DNA of 64,000 nt from Paramagnetospirillum magnetotacticum MS-1 (GTDB taxonomy: Bacteria; Pseudomonadota; Alphaproteobacteria; Rhodospirillales; Magnetospirillaceae). Position 1 is the stretch's first letter. Every line of letters begins with the position of its first letter. Location of the stretch: positions 211,183 to 275,182 of the forward strand of contig NZ_JXSL01000025.1 of the NCBI RefSeq assembly GCF_000829825.1, given 5' to 3'. Positions 8,084 to 17,260 of the stretch are shown piece after piece. The position numbers and the translations under genes are program-made. The notes beneath the pieces were generated by a model. That model had not been told where the DNA came from. It saw only the letters and a program-made list of their open reading frames with translations, and ran no database searches.

Positions 8084-8821
8084 TTACCAGCTGGACGCGC
8101 CGTCGATGGTCGGCGTTGTGAAGGCGGGGCGAGGTTTCTCGCCTTCCACCTTCAGCGGGTTATCGACGCGCACCAACTCGTCCGGATGGAGCGTGGTGGT
8201 GGTCTTGCGCCGGGGCAGATAATGATTGGCCGGACTGGTGCCCCATTCCGGCATCAGGGGGAAACCGCCATTATCCCGAATGGCCTTGGCCGCCTCGGAA
8301 TTGGGGTCGTTGATGTCGCCGAAGATGCGCGCGCTGGCCGGACAGGCCAGGACGCAAGCGGGCTTGCGCCGGTCTTCGTCGAGGGTCTTGTCGTAGATGC
8401 GATCGACGCACAGCGTGCACTTCTTCATGACGCCGTGGACCGGATCGAATTCGCGCGCGCCATAGGGGCACGACCACGAGCAGTATTTGCAGCCGATGCA
8501 CTTGTCGTAATCCACCAGCACGATGCCGTCTTCTTCCCGCTTGTAGCTGGCCCCCGTGGGGCAGACCGGCACGCAGGGCGGCTCCTCGCAATGGAGGCAG
8601 GATTTGGGGAAGTGGATGGTTTCCGTGTTGGGGAAGGTGCCGCATTCATAGGTCTGGACGCGGTTGAAGAACACGCCCGTCGGATTAGCGCCGTAGGGAT
8701 TTTGGTCGGGCAACGGCCCGGCCCAGCCCGATGTGTTCCATTCCTTGCACGAGGTCACGCAGGCATGGCAGCCGACGCAGACATTGAGGTCGATAACCAG
8801 GGCGAGTTGCTTCTTGCTCAT
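8084..8821 (-). CDS. soeB: SoeB-like four-cluster ferredoxin subunit
   Basis: This 245-residue electron-transfer subunit has four cysteine groups for four [4Fe-4S] clusters: CVGCHACVTSC, CLHCEEPPCVPVC, CIGCKYCSWSCPYG and CTLC with PACVLACP. It carries electrons between the molybdopterin subunit and the membrane quinone subunit. MSKKQLALVIDLNVCVGC is chosen as start because it abuts the soeA stop (2-base gap) and begins just before the first cluster. No signal peptide is present, consistent with a cytoplasmic complex. Confidence 0.9.
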   Translation of the reverse strand: MSKKQLALVIDLNVCVGCHACVTSCKEWNTSGWAGPLPDQNPYGANPTGVFFNRVQTYECGTFPNTETIHFPKSCLHCEEPPCVPVCPTGASYKREEDGIVLVDYDKCIGCKYCSWSCPYGAREFDPVHGVMKKCTLCVDRIYDKTLDEDRRKPACVLACPASARIFGDINDPNSEAAKAIRDNGGFPLMPEWGTSPANHYLPRRKTTTTLHPDELVRVDNPLKVEGEKPRPAFTTPTIDGASSW

Positions 8822-8823
8822 GA

Positions 8824-11718
8824 TCACTTCCTCCCGGCCAGGAAGGCGCGGACCTTCGACTTGAAGCCGATGGTCTGGCCGGGCAGCGGTTCCATGGGTT
8901 TGAACTGGGGCCAGCTTTCCCCTTCCTCCCCCGGTTTGCATTTGGTGACGCGGACCTTGAGGTCGTACCACGCCGCCTGTCCCGTGACGGGATCGGAATT
9001 GGAGACGTGCTGGTTGCCCACCATGTTGGGCAGTTCCTCACTGATCAGGTGATTGAGCAGGAAGCCCTTGCGTGACTCGTCGGCATCGGAGTCCAGGCCC
9101 CAGGCGCCCGAGGCCTTGCCGATGGCGTTCCAGGTCCACACCGTGCCGGGCTCCACCGCTTCGGTGAAGCGGGCCTGACACTTGATCTTGCCCCACGGGC
9201 TTTCCACCCACACCCAATCGGTGTCGCCGAAATTGCCCAAGGCTCCCACCTTGGGGTGCATGAACAAGACGTTGCTGGTGTGGATCTGGCGCAGCCAGGC
9301 ATTCTGGGAATCCCAGGAATGGTACATGGCCATGGGCCGCTGGGTCAGCGCCGACAGCGGGAAGGCATGCCCGTCCGAGCACCGCCATTCCAGCGGCGTG
9401 TAATAGAAGGGCAGGGGATCGAAGAAGGTCTTCACCCTGTCGCGCAGGCGCTCGGGCGGCTGCTTGCCCTTCCACTTGCCCTCACCGGCCAGCCGGAACT
9501 TCTGCAGCACCTCGGAATAGATGTGCGGCATGATCGGGTCGGTGAAGCGTACCAGACGATGGCGGTAGGCCCATTCCAGGTAGCCCTTGTTCCAGTTGCG
9601 CATGTACTGGAAGCTGGGCGGCAGTTCGTAATGGAAGTGGTTGTTGTTGCGCGCGTACTGGTCCCACTGATTGGGGTTGGGCTCGCCCACCATGGCCTTC
9701 TCGCCGGCCTTGCCGCGCCAGCCCGCCAGGAAGCCGATTCCCGAACCCGGCTCGGTCTCGAAATTGACGATGAAGTCGGGATAGTCGCGGAACTTGCGGC
9801 TTCCGTCCTTGTTGGTGAAGGCCGGAAGCTTGAGGCGCGTCGCCAGTTCGATGACCACGTCCTGGAACGGCTTGCACTCGCCCAAGGGCGGAAGGATCGG
9901 CACACGCACGGAATCGACGGGACCGTCGAACTCCGAGATGGGCCGGTCCAGCATGCTCATCACGTCATGGCGTTCGAGATAGGTGGTATCGGGCAGCACC
10001 AGATCTGCGAAGGCCACCGTCTCGGACTGGAAGGCGTCACAGACCACCAGGAAGGGGATCTTGTAGGCGCCCGACTCGTCCTTGTCGGTGAGCATCTTCC
10101 TCACCTCGGAGGTGTTCATGGACGAGTTCCACGCCATGTTGGCCATGAACAGCAGCAGCGTGTCGATGGGGTAGGGATCGCCGCGCCAGGCATTGGTGAT
10201 GGCGTTTTGCATCATGCCGTGGACCGAGAGCGGATATTCCCAGGAGAAGGCCTTGTCCAGGCGGATGGGCTCGCCATCGGCGTCCACCGACAAATCGTCC
10301 GGGTCGGCGGGCCAGCCCATGGGGGTGCCCACCAGGGCCTCGCCGGGCTTGATGGCCTGGGGGCCCTTGGGCGGCTTGGGGCAGGGCGGGATGGGGCGCG
10401 GGAAAGGCGCTCTGTGACGGAACCCGCCCGGCCGGTCGATGGTGCCCAACAGGGTCATCAGGATGGACAGCGCCCGGATGGTGTGAAAGCCGTTGGAATG
10501 CGCCGCAAGGCCGCGCATGGCGTGGAAGGCCACCGGATTGCCGGTGATCTTGTCGTGCTCGGTACCCCAGCAATCGGTCCAGGCGATGGGCAGTTCGATG
10601 GTCTGGTCGCGGGCGGTGATGCCCATTTCATGGGCCAGGCGGCGGATGGTGTCGGCGGGAATGCCGGTGATGCCCTCGGCCCATTCCGGCGTGTAGTCCT
10701 TGACCCGTTCCTTCAGCAATTGCATGGACGGCTTGACCGGCGTGCCGTCTTCCAGGGTGTAAGAGCCGAACAGGCGGCCCTCGGTATCCTTGGTGCGCGC
10801 GATGACCGGCTTGTCGCTGGCGCGGTCCCACCACATTTTGTCCGGGGTCTCGAAGGTGTCGGGCCGCACCGGCACGCTGCCTTCGCGCACGAAGAGGCCG
10901 AACGTGTCGCTGTCGGCATCCTGGTTCACCAGTTCGGCGGCGTTGGTGTAGCGGATCAGGAAGTCGCGGTCGAACAGGCCGGTTTCCAGGATCTCGCGCA
11001 CCAGGGCCAGCAGCAGGGCGCCGTCGGTGCCGGGGCGGATGGGGACCCACTCATCGGCGATGGCGGCATAGCCGGTGCGCACCGGATTGACGGCGATGAA
11101 GCGCCCGCCCGCCCGCTTGAAGGCGGCCAGATCACGCTTCATGGGATTGGAATGGTGATCCTCGGCGGTGCCGATCATCACGAACAGCTTGGCCCGCTCC
11201 AGATCGGGGCCGCCGAATTCCCAGAAGCTGCCGCCGATGGTGTAGATCATCCCTGCCGCCATGTTGACGGAGCAGAACCCACCATGGGCGGCGTAATTGG
11301 GGGTGCCGAACTTGGCGGCAAACAGGCCGGTCAGGGCCTGCATCTGGTCGCGGCCGGTAAAAAGCGCGAACTTCTTCGGGTCCGTGGCGCGCAGATGGGC
11401 CAGCCGCTCGGTCAGAGTCGAAAAGGCCTCTTCCCAGGAAATGGGCTCGAAGGCGCCAGCACCACGCTCGGTGCCTTCCTTGCGCTTCAAGGGCCGGGTC
11501 AGACGGGCGGGGGAATACTGCTTCATGATGCCCGAGGCGCCCTTGGCGCACATGATCCCCTTGTTCAGGGGATGATCGGGATTGCCCTCGATATAGCGGA
11601 CCTCTCCGTCACGAAGATGCACGCGGATGCCGCAACGGCAGGCGCACATATAGCAGGTCGTGGTCTTGACCTCCGACCGGCCGAGATCGGAATCAGCAAT
11701 GGCGACAGGATCCCTCAT
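8824..11718 (-). CDS. soeA: SoeA-like molybdopterin oxidoreductase, catalytic subunit
   Basis: This 964-residue enzyme belongs to the DMSO reductase superfamily. The N-terminus has a [4Fe-4S] motif, Cys22-x2-Cys25-x3-Cys29-x27-Cys57. Domains binding the bis-molybdopterin guanine dinucleotide cofactor follow, with a candidate Mo-ligand Cys149 in GGFCSVNMAAG and a C-terminal molybdopterin-dinucleotide domain (from about residue 810). There is no Tat signal, so the enzyme should be cytoplasmic. Size, lack of Tat signal, four-cluster partner and DmsC-type anchor match SoeABC, the sulfite:quinone oxidoreductase described in Allochromatium vinosum. A polysulfide- or thiosulfate-type reductase is less likely because those are Tat-exported. 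Confidence 0.82.
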   Translation of the reverse strand: MRDPVAIADSDLGRSEVKTTTCYMCACRCGIRVHLRDGEVRYIEGNPDHPLNKGIMCAKGASGIMKQYSPARLTRPLKRKEGTERGAGAFEPISWEEAFSTLTERLAHLRATDPKKFALFTGRDQMQALTGLFAAKFGTPNYAAHGGFCSVNMAAGMIYTIGGSFWEFGGPDLERAKLFVMIGTAEDHHSNPMKRDLAAFKRAGGRFIAVNPVRTGYAAIADEWVPIRPGTDGALLLALVREILETGLFDRDFLIRYTNAAELVNQDADSDTFGLFVREGSVPVRPDTFETPDKMWWDRASDKPVIARTKDTEGRLFGSYTLEDGTPVKPSMQLLKERVKDYTPEWAEGITGIPADTIRRLAHEMGITARDQTIELPIAWTDCWGTEHDKITGNPVAFHAMRGLAAHSNGFHTIRALSILMTLLGTIDRPGGFRHRAPFPRPIPPCPKPPKGPQAIKPGEALVGTPMGWPADPDDLSVDADGEPIRLDKAFSWEYPLSVHGMMQNAITNAWRGDPYPIDTLLLFMANMAWNSSMNTSEVRKMLTDKDESGAYKIPFLVVCDAFQSETVAFADLVLPDTTYLERHDVMSMLDRPISEFDGPVDSVRVPILPPLGECKPFQDVVIELATRLKLPAFTNKDGSRKFRDYPDFIVNFETEPGSGIGFLAGWRGKAGEKAMVGEPNPNQWDQYARNNNHFHYELPPSFQYMRNWNKGYLEWAYRHRLVRFTDPIMPHIYSEVLQKFRLAGEGKWKGKQPPERLRDRVKTFFDPLPFYYTPLEWRCSDGHAFPLSALTQRPMAMYHSWDSQNAWLRQIHTSNVLFMHPKVGALGNFGDTDWVWVESPWGKIKCQARFTEAVEPGTVWTWNAIGKASGAWGLDSDADESRKGFLLNHLISEELPNMVGNQHVSNSDPVTGQAAWYDLKVRVTKCKPGEEGESWPQFKPMEPLPGQTIGFKSKVRAFLAGRK

Positions 11719-11822
11719 GCGGGTTAGCTCCCCCCTGGTATTGTCCTTGCCCTCGTTTCGGGGCGACTTTTAGGACAGTCTACTTTAGTGGGATCTAATA
11801 AGGCAATCGGGAAAGGGGAAGC

Positions 11823-12092
11823 TCAGGTCTTGTCGCCCAGCAGGGTATCGCACAGTTCAGAGAGGCGTTTGGGCGCGATCTCTGACATGCGCATGCCGTG
11901 GATGGCCGACAGCTCCGCCGGTCCGACCCCCTTCTTGGCGGCGGCCATGGCGTCGAGGCCCTGAAGATGCCGTGACAGACGGTTGAACTTCGAGATCTGG
12001 CGCGAGGCCGCCAGCGCGTCGTCGATGCCGAGGGTCGTGGGTCCGATGGTTTCGCCAAGAGCCCGCTTCAAACCGCTATGCCAGCTATCCAT
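11823..12092 (-). CDS. Hypothetical protein
   Basis: This is an 89-residue soluble, mostly helical protein starting MDSWHSGLKRALGETIGP. It is preceded by a good ribosome site (GGGAGGA, 8 bases before ATG), which is why I prefer this start to one 22 codons upstream. I recognise no domain. It lies between the soe operon and the chemoreceptor gene, all on the minus strand, and may be a separate short transcript. Confidence 0.6.
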   Translation of the reverse strand: MDSWHSGLKRALGETIGPTTLGIDDALAASRQISKFNRLSRHLQGLDAMAAAKKGVGPAELSAIHGMRMSEIAPKRLSELCDTLLGDKT

Positions 12093-12179
12093 GATCCGCG
12101 TCCTCCCACCCCAAGGATTTCCATCATACCTTCGGGATAGGGGGCGAGTCTCGCGCAAAGTCCGGGCGGGCCCGGGGGC

Positions 12180-13889
12180 CTAGCCGCGCACCGAACGAAG
12201 GAAGCCCTCGGCCTCGCTCTTGAGGTCGGAAACCGCCTCGGACAGGATCTTGGCGCTCCAGATCACCCTTACCGCGCCAGCACAGGAACGGGCCGAGGAG
12301 CGCGACAGGGTCGAGACGGAAGACGACACTTCCCCGGCCTGGGTGGCGACCTCGTCGATATGGCTGGCGATATCGCCGGTGGTGGATTCCTGCTGTTGCA
12401 CGGCCATCGCGATGGCCGTCGAGATGTTGTCGATGCTGCGGATGGTTTCCACCACGCCTTCGATGGAGGCGGTCATCTCAAGGGTGGAGTTCTGCACCGC
12501 CATCACCTGGCTGGAGATCTCCTCGGTGGCGCGCGCCGTCTGGTTGGCGAGATTCTTGACCTCATTGGCGACCACGGCAAAGCCCTTGCCCGCCTCGCCC
12601 GCCCTGGCCGCCTCGATGGTGGCGTTGAGCGCCAGCAGATTGGTCTGGGCCGCGATGTCGTTGATCAACTGCACCACATTGCCGATGGCTTGGACCGACT
12701 CGGACAATCCACTCATCTGGCCAGCGGTGGCGTTGACATTTTCCACGGCCTGCTGGGCGATCTTGCTGGACTGGTCCACCTGCTGGGCGATCTCGTTGAT
12801 GGACTGCGCCAGACGCCGGGTGGCCTCGGAGACCGTGGCGGCGCGTTCGGTCGTGATGTTGGCCGCTTCGCTGACATCGAGCGAGCGCGAGCCGCTTTGG
12901 CCCGAGCGGGTGGCCATGTTCATGGCGGTCTTGTGGATGCCCGTGGTGGAGCCCTCCACCTCGGCCACCTTGGCATTGACGGTGGCCTCGAAATGGTCGG
13001 CCATCTCGCGCATGGCCCGCGCCCGTTCCTCGGCGGCGCGGATGCGCTCTTCCTCCTGGGCGGCCCTCAGATGCTCGGCCTCCAGCATATGTTCCTTGAA
13101 GACCTGGACGGTGCGGGCCATGTCGCCGACCTCGTCCTTGCGGTCCTGGGCCTCGATCTCCACCGAGGTGTCGCCGTCGGCCAGGCGGCCCATCAGGGTA
13201 GTCATGCGGCCGATGGGGCGCGTGATGACACGGGTCAGGATCGATTTGACGCCCAGCACCGAGAACAGGGTGGCACCGATGCCAAAGGCCAACAGTCCCA
13301 GCAAGATGTGGTTGAACTCGGCCTTTTCCGCGGCGGTGGACAGCGACGAGGACAGGACGGCGATGACTTCGCCATCGGTCAGTCCCATGCCGCCGTGACA
13401 GGAATGGCAGACCTCGTCCTTGGCGCCATCGGTGACGCCCAGAACGATGGGCATGGAATAGCGGTAGGAGTCACCGACCAGGCGGCCGACCGGCTTGGCC
13501 GTCGCCAGGGCTTCGCGGTCGATGTCGTCCTGGGCGGCCTTGGGCGCGCGGTCCGGTTCCACGTCCTTCATATAGGCGGCGACCTTGGGGCTCCACACGC
13601 TCCAAACCTTGCCCGTATAGTGGACGTTGCGGGAATCGAACCACTTATTAAAGACCTTGATGCCGATATTGTCGCCGTCCTCGGGACGGGTGGCCATGAC
13701 ATTGACGATCAGCGCGTGGAGCGAGGTCATCTCGTTGACGCTGAGCTCGTGGAGCTTGCGCTCCATGGCCTGTTCCTCGAACCGGGCGATGAAGACCACG
13801 ATCAGCGTCGCCATGACGATGACGCCCAGCCCGACCACGATCATGAATCGCCGGCGCAAGCTTAAATTCTGCCAGACCCCTGCGGACAT
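12180..13889 (-). CDS. Methyl-accepting chemotaxis protein with CxxCH haem motif
   Basis: This 569-residue chemoreceptor has a transmembrane helix at about residues 16-36 and a periplasmic sensor to about residue 195. The sensor holds CHSCHGG (CxxCH at about 161-165), so a c-type haem is likely, as in Tll0287/DUF3365-like sensors. A second helix, a HAMP domain ([19 protein letters not shown]) and a coiled signalling domain follow, with the hairpin tip [22 protein letters not shown]. It should pass a redox or gas signal to CheA/CheW. The start MSAGVWQNL has AGGGGA upstream. It lies next to a partner-switching set. Confidence 0.9.
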   Translation of the reverse strand: MSAGVWQNLSLRRRFMIVVGLGVIVMATLIVVFIARFEEQAMERKLHELSVNEMTSLHALIVNVMATRPEDGDNIGIKVFNKWFDSRNVHYTGKVWSVWSPKVAAYMKDVEPDRAPKAAQDDIDREALATAKPVGRLVGDSYRYSMPIVLGVTDGAKDEVCHSCHGGMGLTDGEVIAVLSSSLSTAAEKAEFNHILLGLLAFGIGATLFSVLGVKSILTRVITRPIGRMTTLMGRLADGDTSVEIEAQDRKDEVGDMARTVQVFKEHMLEAEHLRAAQEEERIRAAEERARAMREMADHFEATVNAKVAEVEGSTTGIHKTAMNMATRSGQSGSRSLDVSEAANITTERAATVSEATRRLAQSINEIAQQVDQSSKIAQQAVENVNATAGQMSGLSESVQAIGNVVQLINDIAAQTNLLALNATIEAARAGEAGKGFAVVANEVKNLANQTARATEEISSQVMAVQNSTLEMTASIEGVVETIRSIDNISTAIAMAVQQQESTTGDIASHIDEVATQAGEVSSSVSTLSRSSARSCAGAVRVIWSAKILSEAVSDLKSEAEGFLRSVRG

Positions 13890-13955
13890 GCGAATTCCCC
13901 TGGGTGTTTCCACCCCTATGGCCTGTGGCAGCCGTTCTTCCCCCGAAGCGGCTGG

Positions 13956-14261
13956 TCAGCGCGTGATTTCGAAGGTCTTGTGGGCTTCCGTCAGTTCCAG
14001 CATGCGCAACACGTTGTCGCGCGGATGGGCCAGATTGATGGACGAGCCATTTTCAGCCAAATCTTCACGGGCGATGTAGAGCAGGCCCAAACCCACCGAG
14101 TCAATATGACTGAGGCCAGACATCTCAAAGGTGACCTTACGCCCCTTCAGTCCGCCAAGCTGGGAGAGCAGGGATTGGAAGTCCTCGTTGGCGGCGAAAT
14201 TCAGCTGCCCATCAAGGGACACATGGACGCTGGTACCTTCGTCCTTTACGCGAAACTGCAT
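13956..14261 (-). CDS. STAS-domain anti-sigma factor antagonist-like protein
   Basis: This 101-residue single STAS domain is related to SpoIIAA/RsbV. The phosphoacceptor region is HIDSVGLGLL, with Ser55 in the expected place after Asp54. In such systems the protein is inactivated by phosphorylation by an HATPase kinase and reactivated by a PP2C phosphatase. Both partners are encoded just upstream (14441-15214 and 15217-16524). The final target is not visible; no sigma factor is nearby. Confidence 0.88.
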   Translation of the reverse strand: MQFRVKDEGTSVHVSLDGQLNFAANEDFQSLLSQLGGLKGRKVTFEMSGLSHIDSVGLGLLYIAREDLAENGSSINLAHPRDNVLRMLELTEAHKTFEITR

Positions 14262-14440
14262 GCTACCATCCTCCTCGTCTCGACGCCCGATTCCGCCCGC
14301 CGCCGTCCACTTCTCCCACGGCCCCGAAAGCCCCCAGGATCATCGAGTTCAGGCTGACAGCCTTACCTCCGGGACGAGGGCAATTGCAAGAGGCGAGTGT
14401 CGCGATCTGGCGAAAAAAGTCTTTTTGTAACACCATCGCT

Positions 14441-15214
14441 TTATCTGGCGAATGTCATTGCCAGGGTCCGTCCACCGTCTTCTCCGTGCAATGAGTGGGT
14501 TGCCTTGCGAATCAGGGGAAGGCCCCGGCCGTTCTTGGCCATGGCATGGGTGACCGCTGACAGCTTGTCCGCCAGATCGAATCCGCCTCCCTGGTCGCTG
14601 ACCGCGACGCAAACGCTGTCGGCCCGCCGGGCCTGAACGTTGATTTCGATGCGGCGGCCCGCCAGGGACGGATCGGCCATGCGCCCCTGCATGATCTTCT
14701 GGAACTCCACGAAGCCTTCGGCTGTGGTGCGCAGGTGATTGGGGATGCCGAGATTGCCGTGGATGACGGCGTTGGACAGGGCTTCGGCCAGGGAAATCTC
14801 GATCAGTTCGATCGTGTCTTGGGCCAAATCGTGGAAATTGGCGCGGATAGCCTCGGCCACCAGTTCCAGCGTTTCGAGGCGATAGACGGTGGCGGTCTGC
14901 AGCGACAGGGTCATGCCGCCGCCGCGCACCGTCTCGAAACACCGCAGTCCGATGCCCAGCACGCCCTCTGCGCCCAGTTCCAGGAAGCCGCAATAGGGGG
15001 CAGAAAGACCGGCGCGGACATTTTCGGTGGTGCCGGGGCCCGCCAGGATCGAGGCCGGAGGTATCTCGGCGCCGCTACCGGCTTCGTGCAGCAAGATGCC
15101 AAGCGCCCGGCATTGGGCGGCCAGATCCTCGGAAACCGGGGCGGATACCACCAGACAGGGGCTGCGCTCGGCGGCAAGGCAGGTGGAGGTCGGAGGGATG
15201 GTGATCGTGGGCAT
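14441..15214 (-). CDS. RsbW-like HATPase (switch kinase) with extra N-terminal domain
   Basis: This 257-residue protein has a C-terminal GHKL ATPase domain of the RsbW/SpoIIAB type. Its N-box is EISLAEALSNAVIHGN, G1 is VSDQGGGFD and the ATP lid is KNGRGLPLI. The first 120 residues are not part of that domain and I do not recognise them; they include GAEGVLGIGLRCFETVRGGG. It starts 2 bases after the phosphatase stop, behind AGGGGAAG. It should phosphorylate the STAS protein encoded downstream and bind a so far unknown target. Confidence 0.85.
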   Translation of the reverse strand: MPTITIPPTSTCLAAERSPCLVVSAPVSEDLAAQCRALGILLHEAGSGAEIPPASILAGPGTTENVRAGLSAPYCGFLELGAEGVLGIGLRCFETVRGGGMTLSLQTATVYRLETLELVAEAIRANFHDLAQDTIELIEISLAEALSNAVIHGNLGIPNHLRTTAEGFVEFQKIMQGRMADPSLAGRRIEINVQARRADSVCVAVSDQGGGFDLADKLSAVTHAMAKNGRGLPLIRKATHSLHGEDGGRTLAMTFAR

Positions 15215-15216
15215 GC

Positions 15217-16524
15217 TCACTCTTCCCCTTTCAAGCGCCGGATACAGACGGCCGTCAGGTCGTCTTCGAAGGGAGTCTGAACCTGACGGCAAACCTCGTC
15301 GAGCAGGTTGTCCACCCGTAATTCGCCATTGGTGCGCAGCAATCCCTGGATGGCGTTGCCCAGTCCGGTCTCACCATACAAGGCATCCCCCTCGTGCGGA
15401 GAATCGGTGATGGCGTCGGAATACATGAACAAGGCGGCGCCCGGCGGGAACGGTTCGCAATGCTCGCGGTATTCGGGTGATTTCGACAGGCCCAGCGGAA
15501 TGCCGCTGGCGGCCAGAAAGCGGTATTCCTGCCCCTGCATGATCACCGGGGCGGGGGCGCCAGCCGAGGCCCATTCGATCTCCCCGGCGTCCACGTCGAT
15601 GGTGCACAGGAACATGGTGGCGAATTGGCCTCGGCCCAGCAGGCCTTTCAGCGCGGTGCCCAGGGTGGCCAGCATTTCTCCCGGCTGTCGCCTGGGGTCC
15701 CAATGGTCGGAGATCAGGGCGTGCAGGCGAAAGACGTTGAGCGCCGCGCCGATTCCATGCCCGGTGAAGTCGAAGCAGTAAAAGCTCATGCGCGGGCCGC
15801 CGCAATCCAGGCAACCCCAGAGGTCACCGCCGATTCCCGATGACGGTTCGAAGAAGGATTCCACCTCGATGCCCAGTTTTGCCAGACGGCCGTCCAGACG
15901 TTCGGGCCGGGGCAGCAGGTCGAATTGCATGGCGCGGGCGGCGTTGACCTCTTCCACCAGATGGCGCTGCTGCTCGGCGATCCGCTCAAGCAGGGCCTGG
16001 CGTTCGAGTTGTCCCGCCATGCGGGTGATGGCATAGCGGATGGCGCGGCCCACGGTGCGTTCGGGGTCGTCGCTCTTGATCAGATAATCCTGGGCCCCGG
16101 CCTCGAGGGCATAGGAGGCAAAGCGCGGATCATCCATGCCGGTCATGATGACGATGGGCGTGCGTGACGCAGCCTCCTGCATGCGCGACACGGTGGCGAT
16201 TCCGGTGGAATCGGGCAGGCTGAGGTCCAAAAGGACCACGTCCACCGGCTCGCCGCTCTCGATATGGGCGATGGCGGCGGCCAGGGTGCCCACGTGCCGG
16301 ACCACAAAGACGGGGGCGCTCGACATGCGAAGCGCATATTCAACCAGACGGGCGTCTCCCGGCTCGTCTTCGACCAGCAGGACGTGAAGGGTATCCCTGA
16401 TCACCCGTGCGCCCACGAGCCCCGCCAGCCCGGCCGCATCACCGGCTTCGGGGTCGGTTCTCCAACCGCTGGTGCGGCTGGGCAGGCGGATGAGCCGTCC
16501 GCCCCTCTCGGCCAAATTCATCAT
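15217..16524 (-). CDS. Response regulator with PP2C (SpoIIE/RsbU-type) phosphatase output
   Basis: This 435-residue protein has a receiver domain at about residues 45-165, with acidic pair VEDEP, phosphoacceptor Asp100 in LLDLSLPDSTG and Lys150. A coiled-coil linker leads to a PP2C-type phosphatase domain at about 200-430. Metal-binding acidic residues are in GIGGDLWG, FDFTGHG and the C-terminal FEDDLTAV. A sensor kinase would phosphorylate it and so trigger dephosphorylation of the STAS partner. An orphan PAS kinase encoded at 17261 is a possible partner. Confidence 0.92.
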   Translation of the reverse strand: MMNLAERGGRLIRLPSRTSGWRTDPEAGDAAGLAGLVGARVIRDTLHVLLVEDEPGDARLVEYALRMSSAPVFVVRHVGTLAAAIAHIESGEPVDVVLLDLSLPDSTGIATVSRMQEAASRTPIVIMTGMDDPRFASYALEAGAQDYLIKSDDPERTVGRAIRYAITRMAGQLERQALLERIAEQQRHLVEEVNAARAMQFDLLPRPERLDGRLAKLGIEVESFFEPSSGIGGDLWGCLDCGGPRMSFYCFDFTGHGIGAALNVFRLHALISDHWDPRRQPGEMLATLGTALKGLLGRGQFATMFLCTIDVDAGEIEWASAGAPAPVIMQGQEYRFLAASGIPLGLSKSPEYREHCEPFPPGAALFMYSDAITDSPHEGDALYGETGLGNAIQGLLRTNGELRVDNLLDEVCRQVQTPFEDDLTAVCIRRLKGEE

Positions 16525-16586
16525 CCCGCTCCCGCTTCGGCCTGAAAGCCGTTCCCACGCTAATGGATAGGTGTGTCGTCAATTCA

Positions 16587-16617
16587 CTTGCCATGTCAAC
16601 AAGGAGTGAATGGCAAG
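16587..16617. repeat. Inverted repeat in intergenic region
   Basis: CTTGCCAT (16587-16594) and its exact complement ATGGCAAG (16610-16617) are separated by 15 bases. They lie between the lipoprotein gene and the REC-PP2C gene. The element could be an operator for the partner-switch operon or a weak terminator of the lipoprotein gene. No T-run follows. Confidence 0.35.
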
Positions 16618-16663
16618 GCAGGAAACCGTAACATATCGGCGTGATTCTGTTTCGGGAATTTGG

Positions 16664-17080
16664 TCAGTTCGCTCCGCTGTCTCTGCTGGAAACCGGGGCG
16701 CCGTCGGTCAGATGCAGGTCGCGTTCGCTGACCAGACAGGCCTTCGCTCCCATGCCGCGTCCTCCCAGGGGTTCGACGACAGACTGGACCATGCAGTTCT
16801 GGGTGCAGACTTCGGCGCAGATCACAGGCAGATTGCTCCAGGTCTCGCCAGCCCCCAGCTTGACATAACCTTCCATGGCGGCGACGTCCTTCTCCGAATA
16901 GCGCTCGCCCAGGGCTTTGCGGTACTCGGCGATCATCTTGTCGGTGCTGATGTCGGAGCATCCGCAATTGGCGATCAGTCCCATGAAGCGGCCCATGCGG
17001 GAGAAATGGGCTGGCTGATCGGGAGGAGCGACGCAGGCGGCCACGAGACAGACTAAAACCATGGCGGCGATTCGTTTCAT
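16664..17080 (-). CDS. Cys-rich putative lipoprotein
   Basis: This 138-residue protein has a lipoprotein signal (MKRIAAMVLVCLVAAC, lipobox LVAAC). The mature part holds NCGCSD and VICAEVCTQNC clusters. The start is supported by GGGAGAG 7 bases upstream. It would be anchored in the outer or inner membrane facing the periplasm. I do not recognise the family; the paired cysteines suggest disulfides or metal binding. It is divergent from the PAS kinase gene. Confidence 0.75.
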   Translation of the reverse strand: MKRIAAMVLVCLVAACVAPPDQPAHFSRMGRFMGLIANCGCSDISTDKMIAEYRKALGERYSEKDVAAMEGYVKLGAGETWSNLPVICAEVCTQNCMVQSVVEPLGGRGMGAKACLVSERDLHLTDGAPVSSRDSGAN

Positions 17081-17260
17081 GGGCACTCTCCCGGCGGCCG
17101 GAGATGGTCTGGAAACATATTGTGTCACCTATCTGATCTCCAGTGCCATGCCTTGGCAAGTTGGCTATCATGCTTTTTATCGTGGGAGGCTGAGGGTGAA
17201 GAGGGGGGGGCGAGGAATTTTTCGGAGACAGACAATGACCGGCTCTTTTCCTCGCCAGCC

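Noticed and set aside
9256..11727. Plus-strand frame of 823 codons opposite the molybdoenzyme gene
   Set aside because: Exact shadow of soeA, with low-complexity composition and no motif.
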